Shown here: piece after piece, positions 1 to 10,425 of the stretch
Layout: each line of letters begins with the position of its first letter
Numbering within the stretch: position 1 is the stretch's first letter
Assembly (NCBI RefSeq): GCF_001411555.2
Contig: NC_049916.1
Location: 11,187,945-11,251,944 of the forward strand
DNA from: Juglans regia
Lineage: Eukaryota > Streptophyta > Magnoliopsida > Fagales > Juglandaceae
DNA: 64,000 nucleotides
Direction: 5' to 3'
Translations under genes and position numbers: made by a program
Notes under the pieces: generated by a model
Seen by the model: only the letters and a program-made list of their open reading frames with translations
What the model was told of the DNA's origin: nothing
Database searches by the model: none

Positions 1-623
1 TCATGCTAAGCTTCAGTTTCAGTTTAAGTTATGCCAGTTATGTTATGTTGTATGTCAAGTTATGCTATGATTACTTATGATTTGATTATGCATTCATGCT
101 TTTACTGCCATGCATGCATCATTAACATGTGTGGAAGTTTTCCATTAACTTGCTGAGATTTGTAATCAAATCTCACTATGGTAGTCCCAACTACCATTCC
201 CTCCGAATGGTAGATTTTGTTATAGGATCTGAAGGAGAACCGGGAATCGACCAACTGGAAACGGTCGGCTAAGCGACGGTGCGACGTAGATGGTATTACA
301 ATAGTTACCTCAAATTACTACTTGTATTGGTGGAGTTCAATCTCCGGCACTCTTTTGATCACAACCTTATGGACTATTATTGTGATCTTAGTTGTTTAAT
401 ATGTCGTTAAGTATGGAGTATGTTTTAAGTTTTTGGGATATTTTAGTTTGGTGCATAGTATTGCTAAAGAAAAAAATTATCCGCTGCGAATATTGCATAA
501 TGCTAGATGCATATTAGGAATATTGCATCTTATATGTCATGAACGGGGGCAGGTAACCTTGTGTTGCATGTCTCGACACTTCAAATATCCGTCCGACCCC
601 AAGCGGAATTTGGGGGCGTCACA
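1..623 (+). mobile_element. Family A long-LTR element, 3' part
   Basis: This stretch is nearly the same as 39568-40190, the end of the complete family A copy at 35992-40190, and resembles 43555-44228 and 33200-33745. It ends in GGGGGCGTCACA, matching the CA end of the family. It contains the shared block GAGATTTGTAATCAAATCTC and the 'TGGTAGTCCCAACTACCAT' inverted repeat. The 5' part lies outside the window, so no target duplication can be checked. No coding capacity is seen; a 74-codon frame here (433-657) runs through LTR sequence and is not a gene. Confidence 0.8.
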
Positions 624-631
624 TATGCAGC

Positions 632-2021
632 TCAGTACAGCTCAGTATCTGCTTTAGTTGGGGGGGGGTCTGTGAATTGCTCCTGATCAGGCTCCTTTCT
701 AGAATTAGGTTCCTCATGACGGGTCCCTCCATGGGCCTCAGCTTGTTGCCGCCTTGGGTGGTGTTTATCCCCTATTGCACCACCGTACTTTCTTACTTCG
801 AAGACCTTTGAGTTCATCGGTTGAGCCCTAAGCCATGGACCAAACTGCATTGGTGTGGATTCTTCAACATGATTAGCAACTCTCTGGGATTGACACACTT
901 TTACTTTGTGAGATAAGATACCACAGTGAAAACAAAAGGACTGCAATCTTTCATACTTTATTGATACCGAAAACTTCTGGTTCTCCAACTACAACCATTT
1001 TCCATGTAACAAAGGTTTGTTCAAATCCACTGTCACACATACCCTCATGCACTTGCCCCATGCCATGTCATCCGAGTCCGAATCAACACTGATCGCATGG
1101 CCAAATGATGCAGCAAACTTCTTACCAAATTATGAGTTCATAACAACCAGAGGTAAACCATGCAGTTGAATCCAAAAAGGTTCAAACTGGAATTTCACCA
1201 TGTTCAGCGGGATAGATTCATCAAGCTCTTGAAAGGAGACTAGATTCCTATCAAAGAACCATGGACGCCCACCAAGGACTCTGTCCTTATCTGCAAGGAA
1301 CTGAAATTCAATTAAGAATCGATGATCACCCAAGTCCTTGACTTTCACCCATCCCTCCAATCTCCATATTTGTGACATGGTCACTCGGAAAGCTTCACTA
1401 TTCAAAACCCTTCTCAGCCATCAGCCCCCCAACAATGCAAAATTTTCCACGTAAAGCTCCCTCCTTCACTTCATCAGGAGGAACTAGGAAAACTGCATTT
1501 TCCTCTGTTGATAGTGTAAGGTTCTCCCATCACCTTGCTAAGAGCATTGGCATTGGCTTCATCAAAGTTATCTCTAAAGTTTGATGAAAAGTACATGATT
1601 TCTATAAATCCAAAACTTTCCTAGCCATAACTTCACATTGAATTAGCCATTGAATTTATCAAAATAATAATATAATATTATTTTTTTAATAAAAATATTT
1701 TTATTTTTTTTCATATTTTACAATTACACTAATCATATATTGATTAATAATTTAATTTGATTCTTACATTATTATTACAAGACGGTTGGAGATTAAATGT
1801 GAATAAAAAAGACCTTTGGAGATTAAAAATGAATAAAAAATAGATTTGATGATTGAATAGTAGACCTTCAAATTTGAAGAAACTCATACATTTACTATAG
1901 CTCAAAGTTTCACATTTATCTATTTGACTAATCCAATGCCCTATTTTGATGAAATTCATCAAATTTTGCATTTGGCTAGGCTTTTAATGAAGCCAATGCT
2001 AATGCTCTCCTCTTCCACCAT
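632..2021 (-). pseudogene. LINE ORF1 relic (DUF4283-type domain plus CCHC knuckle)
   Basis: Read on the minus strand from an ATG at 2021-2019, the remains encode the nucleic-acid-binding ORF1 protein of a plant L1-type LINE. After the MITE at 1542-2007 is set aside, the DUF4283-like part is at about 1130-1530, with WRLEGWVKVKDLGDHRFLIEF and GGRPWFFDRNLVSFQ. A linker at 990-1130 (GKKFAASFGHAISVDSDSDD, MRVCVTVDLNKPLL) follows, then a zinc knuckle at 900-960, CFHCGILSHKVKVC, which keeps canonical C-x2-C-x4-H-x4-C spacing. In LINEs this protein binds the element's RNA for retrotransposition. Stop codons (near 1130 and 988) and a frameshift near 1410 show that it is dead. The C-terminal end runs into the family A copy that ends at 623. 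The matching ORF2 is not adjacent. Confidence 0.75.
1542..2007. mobile_element. MITE with 21-bp terminal inverted repeats
   Basis: The left end GAGCATTGGCATTGGCTTCAT and the right end, whose reverse complement is GAGCATTAGCATTGGCTTCAT, form nearly perfect 21-bp inverted repeats 466 bp apart. The interior is AT-rich and non-coding and carries TTTGCATTTGGCTAGGC near the right end. The element interrupts the first codons of the LINE ORF1 relic, so it is younger than that LINE. No clean target duplication can be read, so the superfamily is not assigned. Confidence 0.7.
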
Positions 2022-2213
2022 TACTATGCACTCATAGAAAACCACTCCGGTCTCTCACAAGAAGAGACTAATATCCTTACACAGGCAAGGATACTCAGAC
2101 CTCACTCATTCTCTAGAGAGAAAAAGAAGGCACTCCTTTTCTATGGGGTGTAGTTTTAGTCTATAGTGGTCTTTTATTTTATTTTCTTTTTGTTTGAGGA
2201 CAAACAAAGTTGT
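2022..2213. other. Junction region, probable LINE 5' leader
   Basis: No gene is seen. The left side adjoins the ORF1 start and may be LINE 5' UTR. The right side grades into the internal 3' end of the gypsy element (GAGGACAAACAAAG at 2196-2209 precedes its polypurine tract). Confidence 0.35.
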
Positions 2214-3676
2214 AAGTTTGGGGTGTTTGATGACTTGCATAATTTCTTATATTTTATCACTTCTTAACTTTAAACTTTAGTCTAAATATCCTATTATTGG
2301 ACTAAAATGCTAAAATGTTAATAGAAATCATTGGAATTAATGTGTATTGTTGAATTGAGTTTCTATTTATTTTGGGATACTCCTGAGCAAATTTTTATGT
2401 TTAATTTCTAAATTTATAAAAGAGCAAGTCCAAACCCATTCGAATTCAAATGACTTTCAAGTGGGCAAGACGTTGGAACAACCTAAGAACTTTCAATGAG
2501 TGTAGGATTCTTCAAATAAGGATAATGATGGGATTTGAGAGTAATTCGGATCAGAGTTCAAAATGCGCTACCATACAACATGAACACACTTTAGTATTTT
2601 AATCATAACTTTCCACTCCAATATTGGATTGATGCAATTCTTGATGCGCTGGAAAGCTATCTTAAAGGGATACAAAGTTTTCTCTAATAAGATTTTCCAA
2701 ATTGGAACACTTGAAGTGCGTACATGGCTGTCAAGTTGAGTCCTAAAATTTAGGCGATTTTGTGTGCGGGAATATGAAGACATTAGGGTTTCTTTCCTAC
2801 CCTATTTAAGTATATCATTAGCAAGAAATTGAAGAGTTTTTCGTTTCAGACGCTATGGCTTGCGAGGGACGACACTGCGGACTGCGAGGAGCATTTTCAG
2901 TGTTCATTTTCTTCTATTCTTCTCTCCGAAAAATTATGGTGAATTCGTTTATGTTGAATTTAATTTTTAGCATGAACTAAATTTCTTTATTCTAGAAAAA
3001 CGATGTAATCTAGTTCTTAACTATGCTTGATTTTCTATGTTAATTTGAAGTAATCCTTTTCTATGTTTGTCTGATTTATTCTGAGCTTATTACTTCTAAT
3101 TAACTGGTTATTAATTAGATGATTTTAATCTTGTGATTTGCTGTTGAAAGAGGGAATTATAGGATAGATCTTGGATATTTCGGCATAGGTAATTATAGAG
3201 ATCGAAAGACTTGTATGAGCCTATGTAGTATTAAAATCATTGGTCTTATTGCTTTCTTGCTTTATTAATTTGCATACTCTTGTGTAAAATGATGAACAAG
3301 AATAATTTTCAATTGACTATCGAAAGAGGCTTTTGGATGTTTGTGGAGATTTGCTAACAAACAAAGAGAATTAAATTTAATTAGTTAGATGAGTAAAGCA
3401 TAGTGAGGAATTAGGTGAAATCGATTTCCTAGAAGTTTTCTTTCTCATTGATTTGATCTTTGAACAATATCTTTCTTTTCCTTTGAGTATTCTCTTTGAA
3501 TTAATTTTATTTTAATTTGTAATTACAAAAATCTAAGTGACTTTTCTAATTAAAGTCAAGATTAGTATAATTTCAGTATTTATAAAAAGTAAGTTATTAA
3601 TCCCTGAGAACGATACTCTTCTCATCACTTTACTATAAAACTACGATACTGTGCACTTGTAGTTTTGCACCGATCA
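2214..3676 (+). mobile_element. Ty3/gypsy 3' end: polypurine tract and 3' LTR
   Basis: A polypurine tract, AAGTTTGGGGTGTT (2214-2227), is followed by an LTR beginning TGATGACTTGC at 2228 and ending CCGATCA at 3676. The preceding GAGGACAAACAAAG and the layout are typical of Athila/Tat-type gypsy elements, where 'gaggac..caa..aagtttgggg' precedes the 3' LTR. The 3' end GCACTTGTAGTTTTGCACCGATCA resembles 41223-41250, which is followed there by a tRNA-Asp-type primer site. The LTR is about 1.45 kb. The coding part and 5' LTR are missing upstream. It abuts the interior of a family B element at 3677, probably an insertion followed by loss of the other side. Confidence 0.65.
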
Positions 3677-6081
3677 CTAAGCCAACTTTGAGGCTTAAAT
3701 ATCGTATATCTATGCTTAGGAATGATTACCCATTACATATGCTAAATCCATCCGGCACATGTGTCTAATAAGATTACACATGTACCCTACTCCCTTTTAT
3801 CACCTAAGAGCAACATATAGTCCACTAGCACCCGCTTGTGTAAACAAGCTCTATACTCTGATACCAACCTTCTCATAATGCTGTTAGCTTGACTCTTCAT
3901 GCTACCTGTCCCTCTTGACAGTTCATCCTAACACTTGACACAACATGACACCATTCAAAACTACACTTTACATCATATCACATAGTTCGAGACTACTCCC
4001 AAGCTACACCGTGACCTTGTCACATCACCTAACATCCAGAAATGTCACTTCTACGCCAACTCCTCACTCATCACAAGTACGGCTCATCACATACTCTTGC
4101 CACATCATGGCATCCGCTCACGTTCCCACTATGTTACTCTTATCCCATTCTATCACTTTATACGTATAGTAGCCATAACACTACTACACGGTGACACCCG
4201 TCAATGGGACTACCAACCATATCACAACTATTCTGGGACACTGTTCCACAGTTCTCAATACTTCACATGTACTCCCAAACATAACACGGCTACACAGTAA
4301 CATTAGTTACTTGACTACCGGTTACATCACAACTAGCCTGAGACACTGTTCCACAGTTCTCGACACTATTCATCACCCTCTACACTCCTCAACTATGCAA
4401 CTATCCTTATCTTCGTAACACACCACACGACATATCACTACACCACATTGAGTACACTCCATGTGTACTACCTTCACATTACACTACACCACATCACCAC
4501 TATGGCACACATGCTATACGGTATACTGCCCCACCACATGAAGTACATTTCACGTATACTCCCTTCACATCACACTACGTCACGAGAGTACACTTCATGT
4601 GTACTCTTCCCATTCCACACAATGTCACGAGAGTACACTCCACGTGTACTCTTTCCATCCACACTACGTCACTCAGAGTACACTCCACATATACTCTTCC
4701 CAATCCACACCATGCCATATCGCCACTACAACACATAATTCCAACCACACTTCACAGCACAGTCCACAATACGACTACACAGCACACTTCCCAATGAAGC
4801 CCGACACTTTACATACACAACGCATCACATCACCACACTACACAACGAAGTCCATAAATACTAATAGCACAGTCCACAACCTAACCAACCAACTAATACA
4901 ATAACGAGGATAAGGGAAAGAGAGTTATACCCTCATTGGGATAACTCGTGCGTTGCTTGCTGTCCGACATGGCCAGTGGCATCGGAAGCCACTAGCTTGG
5001 GCGATAGCAGTCACTGCCATGACCTTGGAACATGGTTATTTCAGGTGGACAGATCTAGGGTTTCTTAACTAGATCTAGGCTTTGTCAGGTTTAATGTGAC
5101 TGTGGAGGATGGTCGACATGGTGGGGATAGCTAGGTTTGATCTTGTAAGGCTCATGGTGGCCTCGTGGTGGTGGCTAGAGGCAGAGGATGATGTCATCTA
5201 GTTGTGGAGCAAGGGGATGGCTAGGGACTATGGCTAGGCATGGAGGAGCTTGGGGGTTGCAGGTGGAGCTTGTGGTGGCATTTGGGTGGTAGTGGGTGGC
5301 GCCATGGCAGCAGATCTAGCTGTGCTTGAGAGATAGCCCGTGAGAGAGTGAGAGAGCGTGTGGGAGGATGAGACTTTGGCTTGTGGAGGTCGCCGGTGAG
5401 AGAGGAAGCTCTTGGTCGCACGGTGGTGCTGGGTGGCTTGAAGGAGAGGATTGGGTGAGGGAGAGGCCCACATTAGCTAATGGAGAGGAGAGAGAGAGAG
5501 AAGAGAAAAGTGAGGTCGAAAGAGAGGGAGCTAAGTTTTTAATCCCAACCCTTCATCTTGGGATCTTCAAAATGATCTAACGGTGGGCTTTAAATATTGA
5601 TTTGAAAATTAATAAACATTAACTTAACTAAAAGCACTGAGAGGACTTAAGATAGAATATTATTTAAACTAAATTTTAGTTTATAAAATAATATTCTTCC
5701 ATCATTAAATAAATGATGAAGTTTTGCTAAATATATTTAAGAGAATAAAACTCATCTAATTAATTAGAGTTTTCAACATATTTTAAGTCTCATAATATTG
5801 TAAATAACTAAAATCATGTTGATAAAATTATTTTCCACAATTATAATAGTTTTAGAGCTCTTCAAAAATATTATAATTGTCTTACTTAAAATCAGGCTTG
5901 GTTCAATAACATTGGAAATACTCTATATAAATATTTACAGGGCATTTAAAATATTCGAGGGCTTTAAAACATTGGGCTTACTTGAAAAATCACCCACAAT
6001 ATTTAAAAACACATCTCCAATATTTAAAATGCAAATATGAGACTCGTGACGAATCAAGAGAGAAAGGAGCGGGTTGTTACA
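3677..6081 (-). mobile_element. Family B long-LTR element, 5'-side copy B1
   Basis: In true orientation this reads right to left: the start is TGTAACAACCCGCTCC at 6081. A polypurine/GA-rich and GC-rich stretch at 4920-5540 follows, then tandem repeats at 4440-4735, then sequence matching 44760-45060 and the reverse of 29760-30180. The interior is cut off at 3677 by the gypsy LTR. The segment 5540-6081 matches 28700-29182. Frames such as 4448-4738 are read-through of tandem repeats. No protein-coding domain is present. Confidence 0.65.
4440..4735. repeat. About 45-bp tandem repeats with CACGTG palindromes
   Basis: Repeats of the type GAGTACACTCCACGTGTACTC plus a spacer such as 'ttcccattccacactatgtcac' occur about six times. 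Each unit is itself a near palindrome. The same array is at 29345-29650 in inverse orientation and, in short form, near 45520-45550. It lies inside the family B element. Confidence 0.7.
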
Positions 6082-6989
6082 TAAACAGGTTTTTCATACA
6101 ATTGATATGATCTTTTGCTACACTATTGTTTGTGAATATATTGTCTTCTTTAGATCTTATATTCCTTTTTATACATGAAAGTTGTGGTTTGTAAAGGAGG
6201 GAATATATTATAGAATTAAATTTGAAAAATTAGATCAGTATATTGTCATATATTCCAATTAAGAATTTGATGTTATAATTCATAATTGTGTCTATAATTT
6301 GGATTGGAAAAATCAAAGTATTGGGTCTGGTTGATGGAAGCCCAAAGCTTTACTTGCATTTTTATCCATGTCCTAATATCATTTTAATTACGTGTTTTAG
6401 ATATATTTCAAAATACTTTTTAGATTCCTGTCATCTTGCCATTGATCTTTTCCTTTCAGTTTGCGTTCTTGTAGTGTTTATTTCGACTCTCTATGGATAG
6501 ACATCCTGAACTATACTATAACATCGCTTAGTAGTTTGGGCATAATCAATACTCCTAAGCCCTAGGCCTTTACCACTTGAGTCAATCACCTAGGGGTTGA
6601 CATGTCATGGCATATTATATAACACTTCATAATAGGTAATAATTTTATTATTATTATTATTATTATTATTTTTAAATTAAAGAGCGACTAGTCAACTGTC
6701 CAATAGTGAACCCTGCCCAAATTTATTACTAAGCCCTCACTTGTAGCGGAGGAATACCGTAGTAACAATCAAGGTACTAGGGATATACAATAATATGAAA
6801 GACTAATAATCCCCAAGAACCATAACACCAGAACAAATAATTCAAAAACTATAACCAGGCCTATAACTGAACAAAACAATATAAACAAGCCTATAAAGGA
6901 TTTAACCAGAGAAATAAAATTCCTATTTGAGTAATCGCAATGACATCTCATGCCATCACTCCAATAAACCATGTAGTATCCACTCCAAA
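6082..6989. other. Gene-free stretch with ATT microsatellite
   Basis: No gene is recognised. A (TTA)n tract lies at 6645-6670. The part 6700-6989 is probably the 3' untranslated end of the minus-strand LINE that follows; the TTA/TAA tract could be its tail, which is uncertain. Confidence 0.4.
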
Positions 6990-9340
6990 GACATCAACAC
7001 TTCCTGAGGTATGCTAGTCCATGTGAATTTGTTCTAAGAATACCTTTTAATAGATGAGGAACTTCCATCTGCCCTGACCACTCATGAGATATCCCATTAC
7101 TACCCAGCCGAACCAAAAACTCTGCAGCCTTATTTCCTTCCTGATAGATATGCTTAACAGAAAAATTCGTCTCTGTCAAAATAGTAATAATGTCTTCCCA
7201 AAATCCTTCAAGTACCAAAGACTACAACTTCCTTTCTGCACCCAGTTACCAACTGAAAGAGAGTCCATTTCAATAATTATATTATTAAGCCTCAATCTTT
7301 TACAATGCTGAAGCCCTCTACGAAGGGCCATAACTTTTGCAAGATTAAAATCTACCATTACCAATAGATTCAGCAAACGCAAAAACCATCTTCCCAAGCT
7401 CATTTCTGACTACTCCTCTGGCACCCAAAATTCTAGGATTATTAATACTACTTCCGTTCACATTCAGTTTAAGCCAATCTTTCTTCAGTTTCTCCCATCT
7501 CACTGCCATTATTCCTCCTTATTTCTTGAATTAATAGAAAGATTCAAAGACTTCAAGATCTGTACATCTTTTTCCACTAGCCAGGAATCCTTATAATCTT
7601 AATACCAACCCAATGAATCCAATACTTTATCGATCTCCATAAGGCCTGAAACGTCTCTTTTCTTCCTTCCATCCGAGCTTTACATCACCCATTCCATAAA
7701 TTTCAAGTAATGATCACAGGTATAAGTCCGATAGATTACCTAACTGAGATGACTTCGATGCTCTTCAAAACCAAGCCTCAACAGTTGCTCTCCAAGACCG
7801 GAATGGGACAAACTAAATACCCAAAGTATTTGAGCTAAATTTCCCTATAACCTTAGCAATATTACCACTATATAATACTTGATTAATATCCTCAAAGGCA
7901 CCTTCCCAACAGCATTCACATTTTGAGGCTAAAGACACACCAAGTCTCCTTATACAGTCATCCACACCAAGGTAAGAGTTTAAGGCCTTCCACATAAGCA
8001 CACAAAATTTCTTCGGTAATGCTACATTCCAAATCCAATTTGACCATTGATATTTAGGATTACTAGTCCGAACAAAAGACCAGGCGCTTTTAGTTGTGAA
8101 AGACCCATCGGAATTTCCTAACCAAGTAATTATCTGGCCTTCTACTGCTAATATCATTGACTATCTCCTCCGTTTTCTCTGGCCCAACTAGTTGCTCGAG
8201 TTGCTCCATATGCCAACTATTATTAATCATACAATGATTCACCTTCAATATCGGATCTCCCACAATCGGATACTGCTCCATGAAAGGTCCAGAATTAAGC
8301 CAACTGTCTCTCTAGAAAGACACATTCCCTTTCCTAATTTTTCACTTGGAGTGCGAGAGTACAACAGGAATCTCTTTGGAAATCGCTTTCCAAAATTGGG
8401 TACCTCTGGATGGATTAATCTCCAGCGGATGTTGTCCATGAATGTATTTCGCAGAAAAAGAAAATTCCATAAAGAATCTGAACATGACAAATTCCAGGAA
8501 AATTTTAGATGCAACGATCTTTGTACATCTACAAAATTTCTCAAACCAACCCCTCCCTCATCCATCGGTTTGCATAATCTGTCCCATTTAATCCATTTCC
8601 TCTTAGGACTCCCATTAAATGAGCCCCAAAAGAAAGTGCTAAATACTTTATTAAATCGAAGCAGCACCATTTTCGGAACCTGCATCACAGATAGCCAGTG
8701 AACTGGCATACTCGACAAGACATGCTTTAATGGGATGACTCTCGCCCCAGCGGAAAGAACATTTAACTTTCAACCTTCAATCTTCTTTTGAATTCTTTGA
8801 ATAACATCCTGAAAGTGAATTAACTCCAATCTTCCAGAAACAACTGGCACCCCTAAGTACCTGACCGGGAGCACCCCTTCCAAAAACTGTGTAGGCAATA
8901 AGAGATGTCAACGTCTAGCAGAATTGATTTTCTTAGAGAAAAAAATTGAAGATTTGGCACTATTCACCTATTGGCCTGACCATGCAGCATAAGTACGAAG
9001 AACAGCGACAATCTATAAAACTGAAGATTTCCCTCCATTCACAAAAATCACCATGTCATCAGCATATAAAAGGTGAAAAATAACAGGACCATGTCTTGGA
9101 TGAGAGAAGCATTTAATTCTTCCATCTTCAAATTTCTTCTTTAACAGCCAAGAAAAAACTTCTTCTACTAAAATGAATAAGTAAAGAGAAAGAGGATCCC
9201 CTTGACAGAGACCTTGTCCACCCTTATTTTGCAGTGCCATTCATTACCACATAATACCAAGGCGTAGTAACACATTGGACTAACAGATGGTGAATCTTGG
9301 AAGAGTACCCAAGAGGTTCCAAGAACCCAAAATCTTTCCT
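6990..9340 (-). pseudogene. LINE ORF2 relic: reverse transcriptase, zf-RVT, RNase H
   Basis: Broken minus-strand coding of an L1-type LINE polyprotein, domains in order from right to left. The end of the reverse transcriptase is at 9340-9013 (GLCQGDPLSLYLFILVEE, then HLLYADDMVIFVNGGKSS with the catalytic YADD box). The connecting region is at 8718-8245 (HWLSVMQVPK, FNKVFSTFFWGS, KRKWIKWDRLC, GGVGLRNFVDVQ). The zf-RVT region is at 8157-7813 (FTTKSAWSFVR, WIWNVALPKKFCVLMWKAL). An RVT_3-type RNase H is at 7403-6994 (LAKVMALRRGLQHC, IEMDSLSV, HIYQEGNKAAEFL). An intact ORF2 would place these in one frame; here stops and frameshifts separate them. Endonuclease and N-terminal RT are absent, consistent with 5' truncation or decay. 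The 632-2021 ORF1 lies on the same strand but downstream of this ORF2, so the two are separate copies. Confidence 0.85.
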
Positions 9341-9884
9341 CCTCCTTCTCTATTTTAGGATGAGGCGATCTTCCTAATTAATCACTAATAATGAACATGA
9401 CTGTAAATAGTACCACCTTACCACCATAAATTAAGAGAGCGTAAAAAAATCATGAACTAAAATGAGATATTTCTAAGGATTAGAATATCCCCACTAAACA
9501 TTTAGAGACTTATGGCAAAATTGCCATCCCCCCCCCCCCCCCAATTATGGAAAATGACTATTTTGTCCCTAAATTAAAGATTTTGTATCCTAACTCCAAA
9601 TCTTACCAAAATTTACATTCCTCATTTAAATTTTATCTTAAGTCCAAAAATGCAATCATAGGATTTAATACAAAGTACACCTACACAAACCAAGAATTGG
9701 CCGAAACATACTAAGGCTAAAATTCTTAAGTCTTGTGTCAATTCTTTCAAATCTCAAACCGTATTCTTAACCAGTTCTTGTAACACTAAAATCATATCTT
9801 AGGTTCTAATATCATACCAAGAAATCAAAATAATCATATCACAAAAATCAAAATTCCCCATGTCAAAGAAAAGTGTAAAAAACA
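9341..9884. other. Gene-free stretch with poly-C tract
   Basis: No gene is seen. A homopolymer of 15 C lies at 9528-9542 in otherwise AT-rich DNA. Confidence 0.4.
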
Positions 9885-10060
9885 CCTCATTTGGTTACAC
9901 AAACCATCTCATTACAAGTTTCCCAAACTCTCACACAAAATACAATAACAATTTAATTTTTTCAAATCTCAAAATAAAAATAACATTAAAAATAATATTT
10001 TAATAAAATTTTATTCAACTTTCAACTTTTATCTCATCTCATCTCTATAACCAAATGAGG
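9885..10060. mobile_element. MITE, 13-bp inverted ends CCTCATTTGGTTA
   Basis: The left end CCTCATTTGGTTA (9885-9897) and the right end TAACCAAATGAGG (10048-10060) are perfect inverted repeats. Inside are 'caaatctcaaaataaaaataac' and TCTCATCTCATCTC motifs shared with the element at 14487-14710, so the two are related. No coding capacity is present. The target duplication is not clear. Confidence 0.75.
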
Positions 10061-10125
10061 CCAAGTCTTAGACAAATAGGACAACTCCTTAATGTACATG
10101 GTCCATCACTTTCCAATAAACTCTA

Positions 10126-10298
10126 GGGCCTTGTCTGGATTCGAATATAAGTTGAGATGAGTTGTGAATAGTAGTGAGATGAGTTGTGAATAGTAGTGAG
10201 ATTTGTGAATTAAAGTTGATAAATAGTAGTGAATAGTAATGAATAGTATTGACATGAGTTGAGATGAATTGAGATGGGTTGCGCATCCAAACCGGGCC
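10126..10298. mobile_element. MITE with GGGCC..TGGAT / ATCCAAACCGGGCC ends
   Basis: The left end GGGCCTTGTCTGGAT and the right end ATCCAAACCGGGCC are imperfect inverted repeats. The interior repeats 'gagatgagttgtgaatagtagt' twice in direct order near 10150-10200 and then continues with degenerate copies. The end sequence and GAGATGAG blocks are typical of short hAT-like MITEs of tree genomes, but the superfamily is inferred only. A 73-codon minus frame here is not a gene. Confidence 0.7.
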
Positions 10299-10425
10299 TA
10301 AGGACTCCAAAAGTCCATAAACTCACCTTTAACATGTGTATAAATCAAACCTAAGTGATAACCATGCTCGAACAACAATCAAAATCACAAATATCATCAT
10401 GAAACCAATCAGCATGGTCAGTAAG

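Noticed and set aside
3677..6081. Host gene in the region 5221-5580
   Set aside because: Frames overlap on both strands in a GA-rich part of family B, matched by 28640-28760.
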